Source of the DNA: Sphingomonadales bacterium
Lineage (GTDB): Bacteria > Pseudomonadota > Alphaproteobacteria > Sphingomonadales > Sphingomonadaceae
Direction of reading: 5' to 3'
NCBI GenBank assembly: GCA_025360285.1
Contig: JANYCM010000228.1
Span: forward strand, 1-40,872
Length of the DNA: 40,872 bases
Shown here in pieces: positions 15,628-23,796 of the stretch. A program made the position numbers and the translations under genes. The notes beneath the pieces were generated by a model. The model searched no databases and was not told the origin of the DNA. It saw only the letters and a program-made list of their open reading frames with translations. Position 1 is the first letter of the stretch, and each line of letters starts with the position of its first letter.

Positions 15628-16971
15628 TCAAGCCAATTGCCGCGCCTCCGGCGGTCGTAGTGCCCCGCCCATAGCCGCCTCCCACGCCCCCGCTGCCGCG
15701 AAAACTGCCGCCTCCTCCCCCCGCCGCCCCACAAACTGCACCGACAGCGGTAACCCGCCCTCCGATACCCCGCTCATCATCGCGAGCGCCGGGTGGCTGG
15801 TCAGGTTGAAGGGGCCACGGGCCTGCATCATGTAGGTGCGGTCGATCTCGGCGGGGTCGTCAATGCGGCAGGCGGGGGTCATGCTGCTGGCGGTGAGCAA
15901 TACGTCGAAACTGCCGAACGCCGTATCGACCGCCTCGGTCAGGCGGCGCTGGTGGCGTTTGGCATTTATATAATCCTCCGCCGACAGGAAGGCGCCGGGT
16001 AGCAGGGCGGTACGGGTGCGGGCGGCGAACAGTTCGGGGGTGTCGCGCAGCGCCTGGCCGTGGATGGCGAAACTTTCGGCTTGCAGGACGATGCGATTGA
16101 CCAGGACGAAATCGCCGAGCGGCGGCAGGGTGACATCGACCGCCCCCAATGTCGCAGCGACGCAGTCGAGCGCGGCGGCAACCTCCGGGTCGGCGGACAT
16201 GTCGTGTTCGTGCCAGTGCCGGACGTAACCGATGCGCAGGCCCGCGACCGGAACCGGCGCGGTGGCGGCACTCGTCAGCACGTCGAACACGATCGCCGCA
16301 TCACCTACCGAGCGCGTCAGCGGCCCGACATGATCGAGGCTCCAGGCCAGGGGAAACACGCCGCGCCGCGATACGGCCTCATAACTTGGCTTCAGTCCGA
16401 CAATGCCGCAGCAGCTCGCCGGGTTGCGGATCGAACCCGCCGTGTCGCTGCCAATCGCCGCCGGAATCAGGCCGGCCGCCACCGCCGCGCCGGCGCCGGA
16501 TGATGAGCCGCCGGGGTGATGATCGCGGTTCCAGGGGTTGCGCGCTGGTGGGAAGGGCAGGTCGAAACTCGGGCCACCAATAGCGAATTCATGCGTCGCC
16601 AGCTTGCCGATGATGATCGCGCCGGCGCGGCGCAGGGTGGCGATAACATCGGCGTCCGCAGCCGCCACCAGGCCGAGGCGGGTGCGCGAATGGCATGTGG
16701 TCGGCATGCCGGCGACGTCGATGACGTCCTTGATGCCGAAGGGAACGCCGTGCAGTGGGCCGCGATCCCGCCCCGCCTCAAGTTCGGCGGTCGCGACCGC
16801 CGCCGCCGCGACGGCGCCCGCTGAATCAAGATGGACAAAACTGTGCAACTCGCCATCGAGCGCGGCGATGCGCGCCAGCAGGGCCGCCACCAAACAGTCC
16901 GGTGTGAGGCTGCTATTACGATAGGCAGCACCGATGTCGGCGACGCCCAGCCAGTGCAGGTCCTCGCTCAT
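15628..16971 (-). CDS. Amidase (amidase-signature family)
   Basis: A 447-residue member of the amidase-signature family, which hydrolyses amide bonds through a Ser-cisSer-Lys triad. All three are visible: Lys81 in GIKDVIDV, cis-Ser156 in HPGGSSSG and nucleophile Ser180 in SDTAGSIRNPAS. The C-terminal region that sets substrate choice is of normal length. GatA is unlikely, because no GatB or GatC gene is adjacent. The start overlaps a small upstream gene by ATGA (16971-16968), as often seen where a short partner protein precedes an amidase. Convergent with the hydrolase at 14745-15557. Confidence 0.9.
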   Translation of the reverse strand: MSEDLHWLGVADIGAAYRNSSLTPDCLVAALLARIAALDGELHSFVHLDSAGAVAAAAVATAELEAGRDRGPLHGVPFGIKDVIDVAGMPTTCHSRTRLGLVAAADADVIATLRRAGAIIIGKLATHEFAIGGPSFDLPFPPARNPWNRDHHPGGSSSGAGAAVAAGLIPAAIGSDTAGSIRNPASCCGIVGLKPSYEAVSRRGVFPLAWSLDHVGPLTRSVGDAAIVFDVLTSAATAPVPVAGLRIGYVRHWHEHDMSADPEVAAALDCVAATLGAVDVTLPPLGDFVLVNRIVLQAESFAIHGQALRDTPELFAARTRTALLPGAFLSAEDYINAKRHQRRLTEAVDTAFGSFDVLLTASSMTPACRIDDPAEIDRTYMMQARGPFNLTSHPALAMMSGVSEGGLPLSVQFVGRRGEEAAVFAAAGAWEAAMGGALRPPEARQLA

Positions 16972-17123
16972 GCTGGCTCGGCAGCGGGATCATCGACGCG
17001 CCCGAGCGCCGCGCGTTCTTCGGCAGCAGTCTGCTGAGCGGCGCGAAGTTCATCGGGGAATAGCGCCGCAAGGCGGTCCAGCCCGAGCGCAGCGTATCGA
17101 TCGGGGCGGGAGTCATCGGCCAT
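16968..17123 (-). CDS. Small protein coupled to amidase
   Basis: A 51-residue open frame (MADDSRPDRYAALGLDRLAA...) ends in the four-base overlap with the amidase start. It is acidic, Ala-rich and predicted helical. Its place recalls the GatC-like AtzG partner of AtzE-type amidases, but I see no clear sequence match. The ribosome binding site is weak, and the frame extends upstream to 17183. It may stabilise the amidase or serve only for translational coupling. Confidence 0.5.
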   Translation of the reverse strand: MADDSRPDRYAALGLDRLAALFPDELRAAQQTAAEERAALGRVDDPAAEPA

Positions 17124-17207
17124 TCTGCGTTTCTGGCAGCCAGCGAGCGCCATGCCAACGCCCGGTGTTTCCGATACCCGCACATCGGTCGCCCTGCGGA
17201 TCGGTAT

Positions 17208-17225
17208 TGGCGATCGTCGTCGCCA
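17208..17225. promoter_or_regulatory. Inverted repeat just upstream of acyl-CoA dehydrogenase
   Basis: TGGCGA (17208-17213) and TCGCCA (17220-17225) form perfect 6-bp arms with a 6-base centre. They lie 17 bases before the acyl-CoA dehydrogenase start, in the 118-base divergent gap with the amidase pair. A looser pair (CCGATACC near 17171, GGTATTGG at 17203) surrounds the same gap. Possible operator or 5'-UTR hairpin. Confidence 0.3.
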
Positions 17226-17241
17226 TGGTCATAAGGCGCGC

Positions 17242-18411
17242 ATGATGACGAATTCGCCGCACGCCGAGAGCTTTCCCGAAATCCGCGACTCGGTGCGCCG
17301 GCTGTGTGCTGCGTTTCCCGGCCCCTATTGGCAGGCCAAGGATCGCGACCGGACCTACCCCAGCGACTTCGTCGAGACCCTGACGCGCGATGGCTATCTG
17401 TCGGTGCTGATCCCCGAGGCATATGGCGGTTCGGGGCTGGGCATTGGCGCAGCGACAGCGATTTTGGAGGAAGTGCATCGCTCGGGCTGCAATGGCGGCG
17501 CAGCGCATGCGCAGATGTACACGATGGGGACGCTGCTGCGCCACGGTTCGGCGGAACAGAAAGCCCAATATCTGCCACGCATTGCCGCGGGCGAACTGCG
17601 CCTCCAGGCCTTTGGCGTCACCGAACCGGGCAGCGGCACGGATACCACCCGCATTGCCACTTTCGCCCGGCGTGACGGGGATGATTTTATCGTCAATGGC
17701 CAGAAAATCTGGATCAGCCGGGCCGAATACAGTGACCTGCTGATCCTGCTCGTCCGCACCACGCCGCGCGAGGCGACGGTGCGATCGAGTGATGGCATGA
17801 GCGTGCTGATCGTCGATCTGAAGACTGCCGTGGGTAATGGCCTGACGATCAGGCCGATCCGCACCATGCTCAACCATGCGACGACCGAGCTGTTCTTCGA
17901 CAATCTTCGGGTGCCGGCGGTCAATCTGATCGGCGCCGAAGGCCAGGGGTTTCGCACCATCCTGTCGGGCATGAACGCCGAACGCATCCTGATCGCGGCC
18001 GAATGTATCGGCGATGGCAAATTCTTCATTGATCGCGCTGCCGCCTATGCCCGCGACCGCCAGGTGTTCGGCCGCGCCATCGGCGAAAACCAGGGCATCC
18101 AGTTCCCCATCGCCCGTGCCCATGTGCAATTGTCGGCGGCGGCCTTGATGGTTGACCGCGCGGCGGCGCTGTATGACGCCGGCGAGCCCTGTGGCACCGA
18201 GGCCAACATGGCCAAGATGCTGGCCTCCGAAGCCAGCTGGTACGCCGCCGACATGTGCGTGCAGACGCACGGCGGCTTCGGCTTTGCCGAGGAATATGAC
18301 ATCGAGCGCAAGTTCCGCGAGACACGGCTGTACCAGGTGGCGCCGATTTCAACCAACCTGATCCTCAGCCACGTCGCAACCCATGCGCTTGGCCTGCCGA
18401 AGTCCTTCTGA
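17242..18411 (+). CDS. Acyl-CoA dehydrogenase with displaced catalytic base
   Basis: A 389-residue FAD-dependent acyl-CoA dehydrogenase (alpha-beta-alpha fold): FGVTEPGSGTDTT binds FAD and substrate, and QTHGGFGFAEEYDIER is the C-terminal signature. The usual C-terminal catalytic Glu (YEGT) is absent; the aligned text is QVAPISTN, with Pro at that place. A Glu in the alternative position known from isovaleryl-CoA and long-chain enzymes is present (Glu247, in SGMNAERIL), so the protein may still be active. The start at 17242 is preferred to one at 17152 because AAGG lies just upstream. It overlaps the CoA-transferase gene by one base (TGATG). Confidence 0.9.
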   Translation: MMTNSPHAESFPEIRDSVRRLCAAFPGPYWQAKDRDRTYPSDFVETLTRDGYLSVLIPEAYGGSGLGIGAATAILEEVHRSGCNGGAAHAQMYTMGTLLRHGSAEQKAQYLPRIAAGELRLQAFGVTEPGSGTDTTRIATFARRDGDDFIVNGQKIWISRAEYSDLLILLVRTTPREATVRSSDGMSVLIVDLKTAVGNGLTIRPIRTMLNHATTELFFDNLRVPAVNLIGAEGQGFRTILSGMNAERILIAAECIGDGKFFIDRAAAYARDRQVFGRAIGENQGIQFPIARAHVQLSAAALMVDRAAALYDAGEPCGTEANMAKMLASEASWYAADMCVQTHGGFGFAEEYDIERKFRETRLYQVAPISTNLILSHVATHALGLPKSF

Positions 18412-19535
18412 TGGCCGGCGCCCTGGACGGCATTCTGGTGGTGGCCGTTGAACAGGCGGTCGCTGCGCCCCTGGCAACCGCGCGGCTGGCGGCGGGGGGC
18501 GCGCGGGTCATCAAGATCGAACGCGCCGAAGGTGATTTCGCTCGCGACTATGACCATGTCGTAAATGGCGAAAGCGCCTATTTCGTCTGGCTGAACCAGG
18601 GCAAGGAATCGCTGGTTCTCGATATCAAACAGGCCTGCGATGCGGCGCTGCTGGCGCGGATCATCGCCCGCGCCGATGTCTTTGTACAGAATCTGGCACC
18701 GGCAGCGGCGGCGCGCGCCGGCTTTGGCGCGGCGGATCTGCGCGCGCGGCATCCGCGGCTGATCACCTGCGATATTTCGGGCTATGGTTCATCCGGCCCG
18801 GCACGCGACATGAAGGCCTATGATCTGTTGATCCAGTGCGAAACCGGGCTGGCGGCGATCACCGGCAGCGCCAGCGAGGCCGGGCGTGTCGGCGTGTCGG
18901 TCGCCGATATCGCCTGCGGCATGAACGCCCATGCGGCGATCCTGGAAGCGCTGATCGCCCGCGGTCGCACCGGCGAGGGCCGGACTATTGAGGTATCGCT
19001 TTTCGATGCCATTGCCGATTGGATGACGGTGCCGCTGCTGCACTACGAACATGGGGGCGCGGCGCCCAGGCGGGCGGGGCTCAATCACCCCTCGATCGCG
19101 CCCTATGGGGCGTTTGGCTGTGGCGATGGGCGGCGGATCGTGCTGGCGGTGCAGAATGAACGCGAATGGCAACGGCTGTGCGCGATTGCACTGGAACAGC
19201 CACAACTGGCGGCCGACGCCCGCTTTTTGTCGAACAGCCTGCGTGTGGCCAACCGGCCGGCGCTTGATGCGGCCGTCGCGGCGGTGTTCGCGGGGCTGAA
19301 CCGTGACCAGGCGATTGCGCGCCTTGCGGCCGCCGGCATCGCCTATGCCGCGGTCAATGAGGTTGCCGACCTGTCTCGCCATTCGCAGTTACGGCGGCAG
19401 ACCATCGACACGCCGGGCGGGCCGGTGGCATTGCCTGCGTTGCCAGCGATTGCCGGCGCTCCTGAAGTGTCGCGCACTGTGCCTGCCATCGGCGCGCACA
19501 GCGTTGCGATACGTGCGGAGTTCGCCACCGAATAG
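18411..19535 (+). CDS. Family III CoA transferase (CaiB/BaiF type)
   Basis: A 374-residue family III CoA transferase, which moves CoA between carboxylic acids, usually activating a pathway acid at the expense of a CoA ester. The catalytic Asp is Asp138 in KAYDLLIQCETGL, after DISGYGSSGP, as in formyl-CoA transferase. The N-terminal Rossmann-like part (LAAGGARVIKIERAEGD) is typical. Coupled to the dehydrogenase upstream, it probably supplies that enzyme's CoA-ester substrate. The donor and acceptor cannot be told from sequence. Confidence 0.9.
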   Translation: MAGALDGILVVAVEQAVAAPLATARLAAGGARVIKIERAEGDFARDYDHVVNGESAYFVWLNQGKESLVLDIKQACDAALLARIIARADVFVQNLAPAAAARAGFGAADLRARHPRLITCDISGYGSSGPARDMKAYDLLIQCETGLAAITGSASEAGRVGVSVADIACGMNAHAAILEALIARGRTGEGRTIEVSLFDAIADWMTVPLLHYEHGGAAPRRAGLNHPSIAPYGAFGCGDGRRIVLAVQNEREWQRLCAIALEQPQLAADARFLSNSLRVANRPALDAAVAAVFAGLNRDQAIARLAAAGIAYAAVNEVADLSRHSQLRRQTIDTPGGPVALPALPAIAGAPEVSRTVPAIGAHSVAIRAEFATE

Positions 19536-19592
19536 CGGTGCGTCTTGCCCGAGCGCTTTGCGCGTCAGCAGTGGCCGGCGTCTCATGCCGGC

Positions 19593-21248
19593 ATGATCAC
19601 CCCGCCATCCGATACTGACGATACGGCCATCATCGCGGCACTCGCCGACCTTCTCGGCGCCGATGCCGTGACGCTTGGCCTGGAAAAACGCACCTTTTTT
19701 TCGACCGACATCAGCCGCCGCGGTGAAACTGCACTTGCCATTGTCGCCCCGGCCAACGCCGAACTTGTGGCGCAGACGGTGGCGCTGTGTACTGGAGCCG
19801 GCATCGCCGTCATCCCGCGCGGCGGCGGCTTTTCCTATACCGGCGGCTATGTACCGGTCAGCAAGCGCAGCGTCACCATCGACATGCGCCGCCTCGATGC
19901 CATCGACATCCGCCGCGACGATATGCTGGTCATCGTCGATGCCGGCGTCACATGGGCCAATCTGTATGAGGCGCTCAAGGCCCAGGGGCTGCGTACCCCC
20001 TATTTCGGGCCGATGTCGGGCTATAGCGCCACAGTTGGCGGGGCGCTGTCGCAGGGGTCATTCTTTCTCGGCTCGACGCAATATGGCCAGGCGGCGGAAT
20101 CGGTGCTGGCGGTGGAGGTTGTGCTGGCCGACGGCAGCCTGGTGCGCACCGGAAGCTGGGGTGGGGCGGGCGATGCCTCGCCATTTTTGCGCAACTATGG
20201 CCCGGATCTTACCGGGCTGTTTCTCAATGATACCGGCGCGCTCGGCTTCAAGACGCGGGCGGTGCTCAAGCTGATCGCGTTCCCGCCGCATCAGGAATAT
20301 GCCAGCATTGCCTTTGCCGATGGCGCCGCTGCGCTTGCCGCGCTTTCCGATATCGCGCGCGCCGGACTGGCCGCCGAATGCTATTTGTGGGACCCGTATT
20401 TTGTGAAGATCATGGCGGGCGCCAGCCTTGGCTTTGGCGAGGACTTGAAATTCCTGGCGGGCGTCGCGCGCGGCGGCGGTTCATTGCTCGGCGGGCTGAA
20501 GAACGCCGGCCGTATCGCGCTGGCCGGGCGCAGCGCCTTTGCCGCCGATACTTTCGTGCTCAACGTCACCATCGATGATTTCAGTGCGGCCGGGGCCGGT
20601 GCCAAGCTCGCCGCTGTCCATGAACTCGCCGCCGGCCATGGCGGGGCCGCGGTAACTCCCACAGCGCCGATGGCGATGCGCGGCACGCCGTTCATCAATT
20701 TCAACAGCCCCGAACGCCGCGCGCCGCGCCGTAACCTGCCGGTGCACGGTCTGATCAATCACAGCGGCGCCCAAGCGCTCAACCAGCGCATTCGCGCTGT
20801 CATTGCTGAAAACGGCGCAGCGCGGGCGGCGCTGGGCGTCGAATGCGGGGTCATATGCTTTGCCGTTGGCAGCCAGGCCGTCGGCATCGAACCGTTGATC
20901 TATTGGGATGACCAGCAGCAATTCCTGCACGACCGCACGCGCGAAACCAGCGATCTGGCGGGCCTGGCCGGTTTTGCTGCGCCGCCGGCCGCCACGGTCG
21001 CCGCCATGGCGATGCGCGCTGAGATCGCCGCCGTATTCACCGAAAGCGGCGCTGCGCATATGCAGATTGGCAAAAGCTATCCGTGGCTGGCGACGCGCAG
21101 CCCCGGCATCGCGCGCCTCGCCGCGCAGTTGAAACTCGCGCTCGATCCGGCTGGCCTGGTCAACCCCGGTTCCTTGGGTTTCAGCCCTATGACAGACTTG
21201 CGTAAAAGTGATATCAACTCCGAAATGATTGCGCATGCCGCATCATGA
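19593..21248 (+). CDS. FAD-binding oxidase/dehydrogenase, VAO/PCMH superfamily
   Basis: A 551-residue flavoprotein with the PCMH-type FAD domain: PRGGGFSYTGG (residues 75-85) contacts FAD, then TWANLYEALKAQGLRTP and SATVGGALSQG. The C-terminus ends DPAGLVNPGSLGF, as in glycolate-oxidase and D-lactate-dehydrogenase relatives. Members oxidise alcohols, 2-hydroxy acids or phenols such as vanillyl alcohol. No cysteine is seen near the FAD motif to suggest bicovalent attachment. The start is uncertain: ATG 19593 is chosen over TTG 19545; neither has a good ribosome binding site. Overlaps the LysR reading frame by a few bases in one possible start. Confidence 0.87.
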   Translation: MITPPSDTDDTAIIAALADLLGADAVTLGLEKRTFFSTDISRRGETALAIVAPANAELVAQTVALCTGAGIAVIPRGGGFSYTGGYVPVSKRSVTIDMRRLDAIDIRRDDMLVIVDAGVTWANLYEALKAQGLRTPYFGPMSGYSATVGGALSQGSFFLGSTQYGQAAESVLAVEVVLADGSLVRTGSWGGAGDASPFLRNYGPDLTGLFLNDTGALGFKTRAVLKLIAFPPHQEYASIAFADGAAALAALSDIARAGLAAECYLWDPYFVKIMAGASLGFGEDLKFLAGVARGGGSLLGGLKNAGRIALAGRSAFAADTFVLNVTIDDFSAAGAGAKLAAVHELAAGHGGAAVTPTAPMAMRGTPFINFNSPERRAPRRNLPVHGLINHSGAQALNQRIRAVIAENGAARAALGVECGVICFAVGSQAVGIEPLIYWDDQQQFLHDRTRETSDLAGLAGFAAPPAATVAAMAMRAEIAAVFTESGAAHMQIGKSYPWLATRSPGIARLAAQLKLALDPAGLVNPGSLGFSPMTDLRKSDINSEMIAHAAS

Positions 21249-21262
21249 CAGGAGTCGCCGTT

Positions 21263-22171
21263 GTGGAAATTCAGCAGCTCAAGCATCTGATGGCGGCCGT
21301 CGAGCATCGTAACCTGCTGAAAGCCGCCGATTCGACCTTCATCTCGCAGTCGGGGTTGAGCCGCAGCATCAAGAGCCTGGAAACCCGGCTGGGGGTGCCT
21401 TTGCTGATCCGCGGACCCAAGGGGGTCGAACCCACGGTCTATGGCCAAAGCGTGCTGCGCCGCGCCAGGGTCATCCTTAACGAGGTTGCCAAGGCGGTCG
21501 ATGAAGTGCGCGCCATCGAACAGGCGCGCGTCGGTGAAGTCACCTTCGGGATCACCCAGAACTACGGCACCTATCTGGTGCCGGAACTGCTCGCCGATCT
21601 GCACCGTGAACGGCCGGACCTGAAGGTCACGGTGATCGCCGATGGCTTCATGGAACTGCTTGAGCGCGTAAAAACCGAATCGATCGATTTCGCCTTTGGC
21701 CTGATCGGGCAGATCCGCCGCAGCGACGGCGTGGTCATCGAACCACTGCGCTCGCACCGGTCGCGTGTCATGGCCGGGCGCGGGCATCCGTTCGCCGCCA
21801 TCGGTGCCGCCAGCCGGGCGCAGCTTGCCGATGCCGATTGGGCGATGCTGTCGAGCGAAGGCGTGCAGCGCGGCTTCGGGCTGTTCTTTGAAAGTCGCGG
21901 GCTGAGCGTGCCGCGCCAGGTGCTGCGCACCAACTCGATTTCGCTGATCCGATCGATGGTCAAGACCAGCGACACATTGACCATCCTGCCCGAAGATGTG
22001 GTGCGGGACGATATTCAGATCGGCGATATTGTGCCGCTGGAATGTGAAACCCCCATTGAACAGACCAAGGTCGGGCTGTTCTTTCGCGAAGGCGGCCTGC
22101 TGACACCGCAGGCGCAACTGGTCATCGAACGCTTCCGCCGCGCGGCGACGCCCGGCGCATCCTATAGTTGA
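21263..22171 (+). CDS. LysR-type transcriptional regulator
   Basis: A LysR-type activator or repressor: N-terminal winged helix-turn-helix (about residues 10-65, LLKAADSTFISQSGLSRSIK then LETRLGVPLLIRG) and a C-terminal periplasmic-binding-like effector domain (90-295). An ATG at 21245 overlaps the oxidase stop (ATGA), but AGGAG at 21250-21254 stands 8 bases before GTG 21263, and starting there gives the family-typical opening xEIQQLKHL; I therefore take 302 residues. It lies inside the catabolic cluster, with no own promoter gap, so it probably controls the genes here in response to a pathway intermediate. Confidence 0.92.
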   Translation: MEIQQLKHLMAAVEHRNLLKAADSTFISQSGLSRSIKSLETRLGVPLLIRGPKGVEPTVYGQSVLRRARVILNEVAKAVDEVRAIEQARVGEVTFGITQNYGTYLVPELLADLHRERPDLKVTVIADGFMELLERVKTESIDFAFGLIGQIRRSDGVVIEPLRSHRSRVMAGRGHPFAAIGAASRAQLADADWAMLSSEGVQRGFGLFFESRGLSVPRQVLRTNSISLIRSMVKTSDTLTILPEDVVRDDIQIGDIVPLECETPIEQTKVGLFFREGGLLTPQAQLVIERFRRAATPGASYS

Positions 22172-22180
22172 GGAACCGCC

Positions 22181-22939
22181 ATGCGCCCGCTCGATATCTA
22201 CCGGAAAACGCTGGGCTCGCTCGATGAAGCCGACAGCGCCTGGTGGTATCTTGGCACGACGACGGCGCAGGCCGAGGGTCATCCCGAATTGATCGTCAAC
22301 CATGTCGAAACGGTGATGATCTACCGGACGCAGACGCTGGACCCAGACAGTTTCCGGGTGCCCTGGTGGGAAATCGGCCTGTTCCGCGACGCCATCACCG
22401 GGGAATTGCCGGGCCCATGGACCAACCCGATCACCGGCGTCACATCGGACCACCCCAAGACCTTCGAGGAAGGGCCATCGGGGTTCAGCCTGCGCGAAAC
22501 CGGCACGGGCCTCGCCATGTTCGACGTGGTGCAAGCCTTTGCCGCGCTCGAATCAGCGACGATCGACATCGCCACCATCGGCAATCGCATCTGCATCACC
22601 CAGACCGAGGTGAAGACCCGGGCTTTCCCCGGTCTTGACGGCATTCCTGATCTCGACAGTGGCCAGGCCACAAAATCACGCACCGTGCTTCAATGGCTCG
22701 CCGATGCCGATGCTGTTGCCTCTAATGCCCCGTCGGTGCCGGCAACCGGCACATACAGCTTTGAAATCGGGGCACCGGCCTGGCTGGGTTTTGGCGATAT
22801 GCCGTGTCGATTCATGGTCAAGGGCCTGATGGTCAAGGCTGAGCTGGCGCCGCCGCTCAATCCACGCGGCTGGCGGGATTTGCAGCAGATGTTCCCGCAA
22901 TATTTTGGCGCGGGCATGATCCAGCCGCGCTGGTGTTAA
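22181..22939 (+). CDS. DUF1838-like protein
   Basis: A 252-residue cytosolic-looking protein without signal peptide or membrane segments. The pattern of Trp-rich opening (SAWWYLGTTTA), a middle with ETVMIYRTQTLDPD, then FRDAITGELPGPWTNPITG fits my recollection of the DUF1838 family, seen mainly in sphingomonad and mycobacterial degradation clusters and of unknown activity. A good ribosome binding site (GAGGAA) precedes the ATG, nine bases after the LysR stop. Assignment to the family is from memory of motifs; enzyme function is unknown. Confidence 0.6.
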   Translation: MRPLDIYRKTLGSLDEADSAWWYLGTTTAQAEGHPELIVNHVETVMIYRTQTLDPDSFRVPWWEIGLFRDAITGELPGPWTNPITGVTSDHPKTFEEGPSGFSLRETGTGLAMFDVVQAFAALESATIDIATIGNRICITQTEVKTRAFPGLDGIPDLDSGQATKSRTVLQWLADADAVASNAPSVPATGTYSFEIGAPAWLGFGDMPCRFMVKGLMVKAELAPPLNPRGWRDLQQMFPQYFGAGMIQPRWC

Positions 22940-22944
22940 GGGAT

Positions 22945-23796
22945 TTATGCCCTTGCCCAAGGGCTGTGCTCGCAACCGAGAAAGTGGCCCGTCAACGCTG
23001 CGATCTCCGCTGGGGCTGTTTCGAGTACGGCCCCCGACAAATGCCTGAGCTCCGTCACGTCTGAATTCGGCATCAGGCTGGCTACCGCCCGCGATGGCTC
23101 GGCGAGATGGCCCTGCGGGTTGAGGATTAAGGTTGGTTGGCTGATCAGCGGCAGGCGGCCATCGGCATCCCAACCGAACAGGGCGGCATGGGCCCACGAG
23201 CCGTTTGGCCAGGCCTTGAGTTCATCGACGAAATTGCCAAAGCCGCGTTCCAGGCTGACCCCATCGGAACGGCTGGTCACTAGATAGTCCCAGCGTTCGT
23301 CGAATTGTGACAGCGCGGCGCCAAGGCTATGTTCGCCCGCCAGCCGCTGCCGCCAGGCCTCGAAATTCAGTGCCTGGAAATAGGGCACGCCGAGCCACAC
23401 CATGCGCCGCACCAGCCCCGGCGCGGCAATCGCAATTTCGGCCGCCATGGCCACGCCTGTGTGATAGCCAAAAATGTCGAACGGCGTGCCGGTGCCGATT
23501 ACGCCGGCAATCGACTGGGCGATGGTGTCGGCATAGCCCGCGATGTCGGGGCGGTGGGTCGGGGCATCGGACTCGCCATAGCCGGGCGCATCCACGGCGA
23601 TGAGATGGTGCCGGTCCCCGAACGCCCTCATCAGCGGCGTGAAACTGCGCGACGAATAGGCGGTGGCGTGGAGGCAGACCAAAGGCACACCGCCAGCGCG
23701 CCAGCCGCTTTCCCGGAGATGAATCTGGCCGCCTCCGGCATCAACATAGCGTCTACGTATCATGGGTGCGGCACCGCCGGTTCCGGCCTCAGCCAT
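22945..23796 (-). CDS. Alpha/beta-hydrolase-fold protein with His in the nucleophile position
   Basis: A single-domain alpha/beta-hydrolase of 283 residues (start at 23796) or 272 (start at 23763, MIRRRYVDAGGG); the first overlaps the upstream hydrolase stop by 8 bases, and neither has a strong ribosome binding site. The fold is clear: LVCLHATAYSSRSF, AVDAPGYGESD and a late HLSGAVLETAP. The elbow, however, is G110-Y-H112-T-G114, with His where Ser/Cys/Asp is expected. The same GxHTG elbow occurs in the N-terminal domain of the protein at 7488-9131. It lies opposite to the flanking plus-strand genes and ends 6 bases from the DUF1838-like gene. Confidence 0.82.
   Translation of the reverse strand: MAEAGTGGAAPMIRRRYVDAGGGQIHLRESGWRAGGVPLVCLHATAYSSRSFTPLMRAFGDRHHLIAVDAPGYGESDAPTHRPDIAGYADTIAQSIAGVIGTGTPFDIFGYHTGVAMAAEIAIAAPGLVRRMVWLGVPYFQALNFEAWRQRLAGEHSLGAALSQFDERWDYLVTSRSDGVSLERGFGNFVDELKAWPNGSWAHAALFGWDADGRLPLISQPTLILNPQGHLAEPSRAVASLMPNSDVTELRHLSGAVLETAPAEIAALTGHFLGCEHSPWARA

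Noticed and set aside
17113..18270. Open frame of 385 codons antisense to the acyl-CoA dehydrogenase
   Set aside because: Overlaps a clear enzyme gene and shows no family motif.
21077..22534. Long open frame of 485 codons on the minus strand
   Set aside because: It runs antisense through the LysR gene and the end of the FAD oxidase; Arg/His/Gln-rich composition and no motif show that it is a GC-rich shadow.
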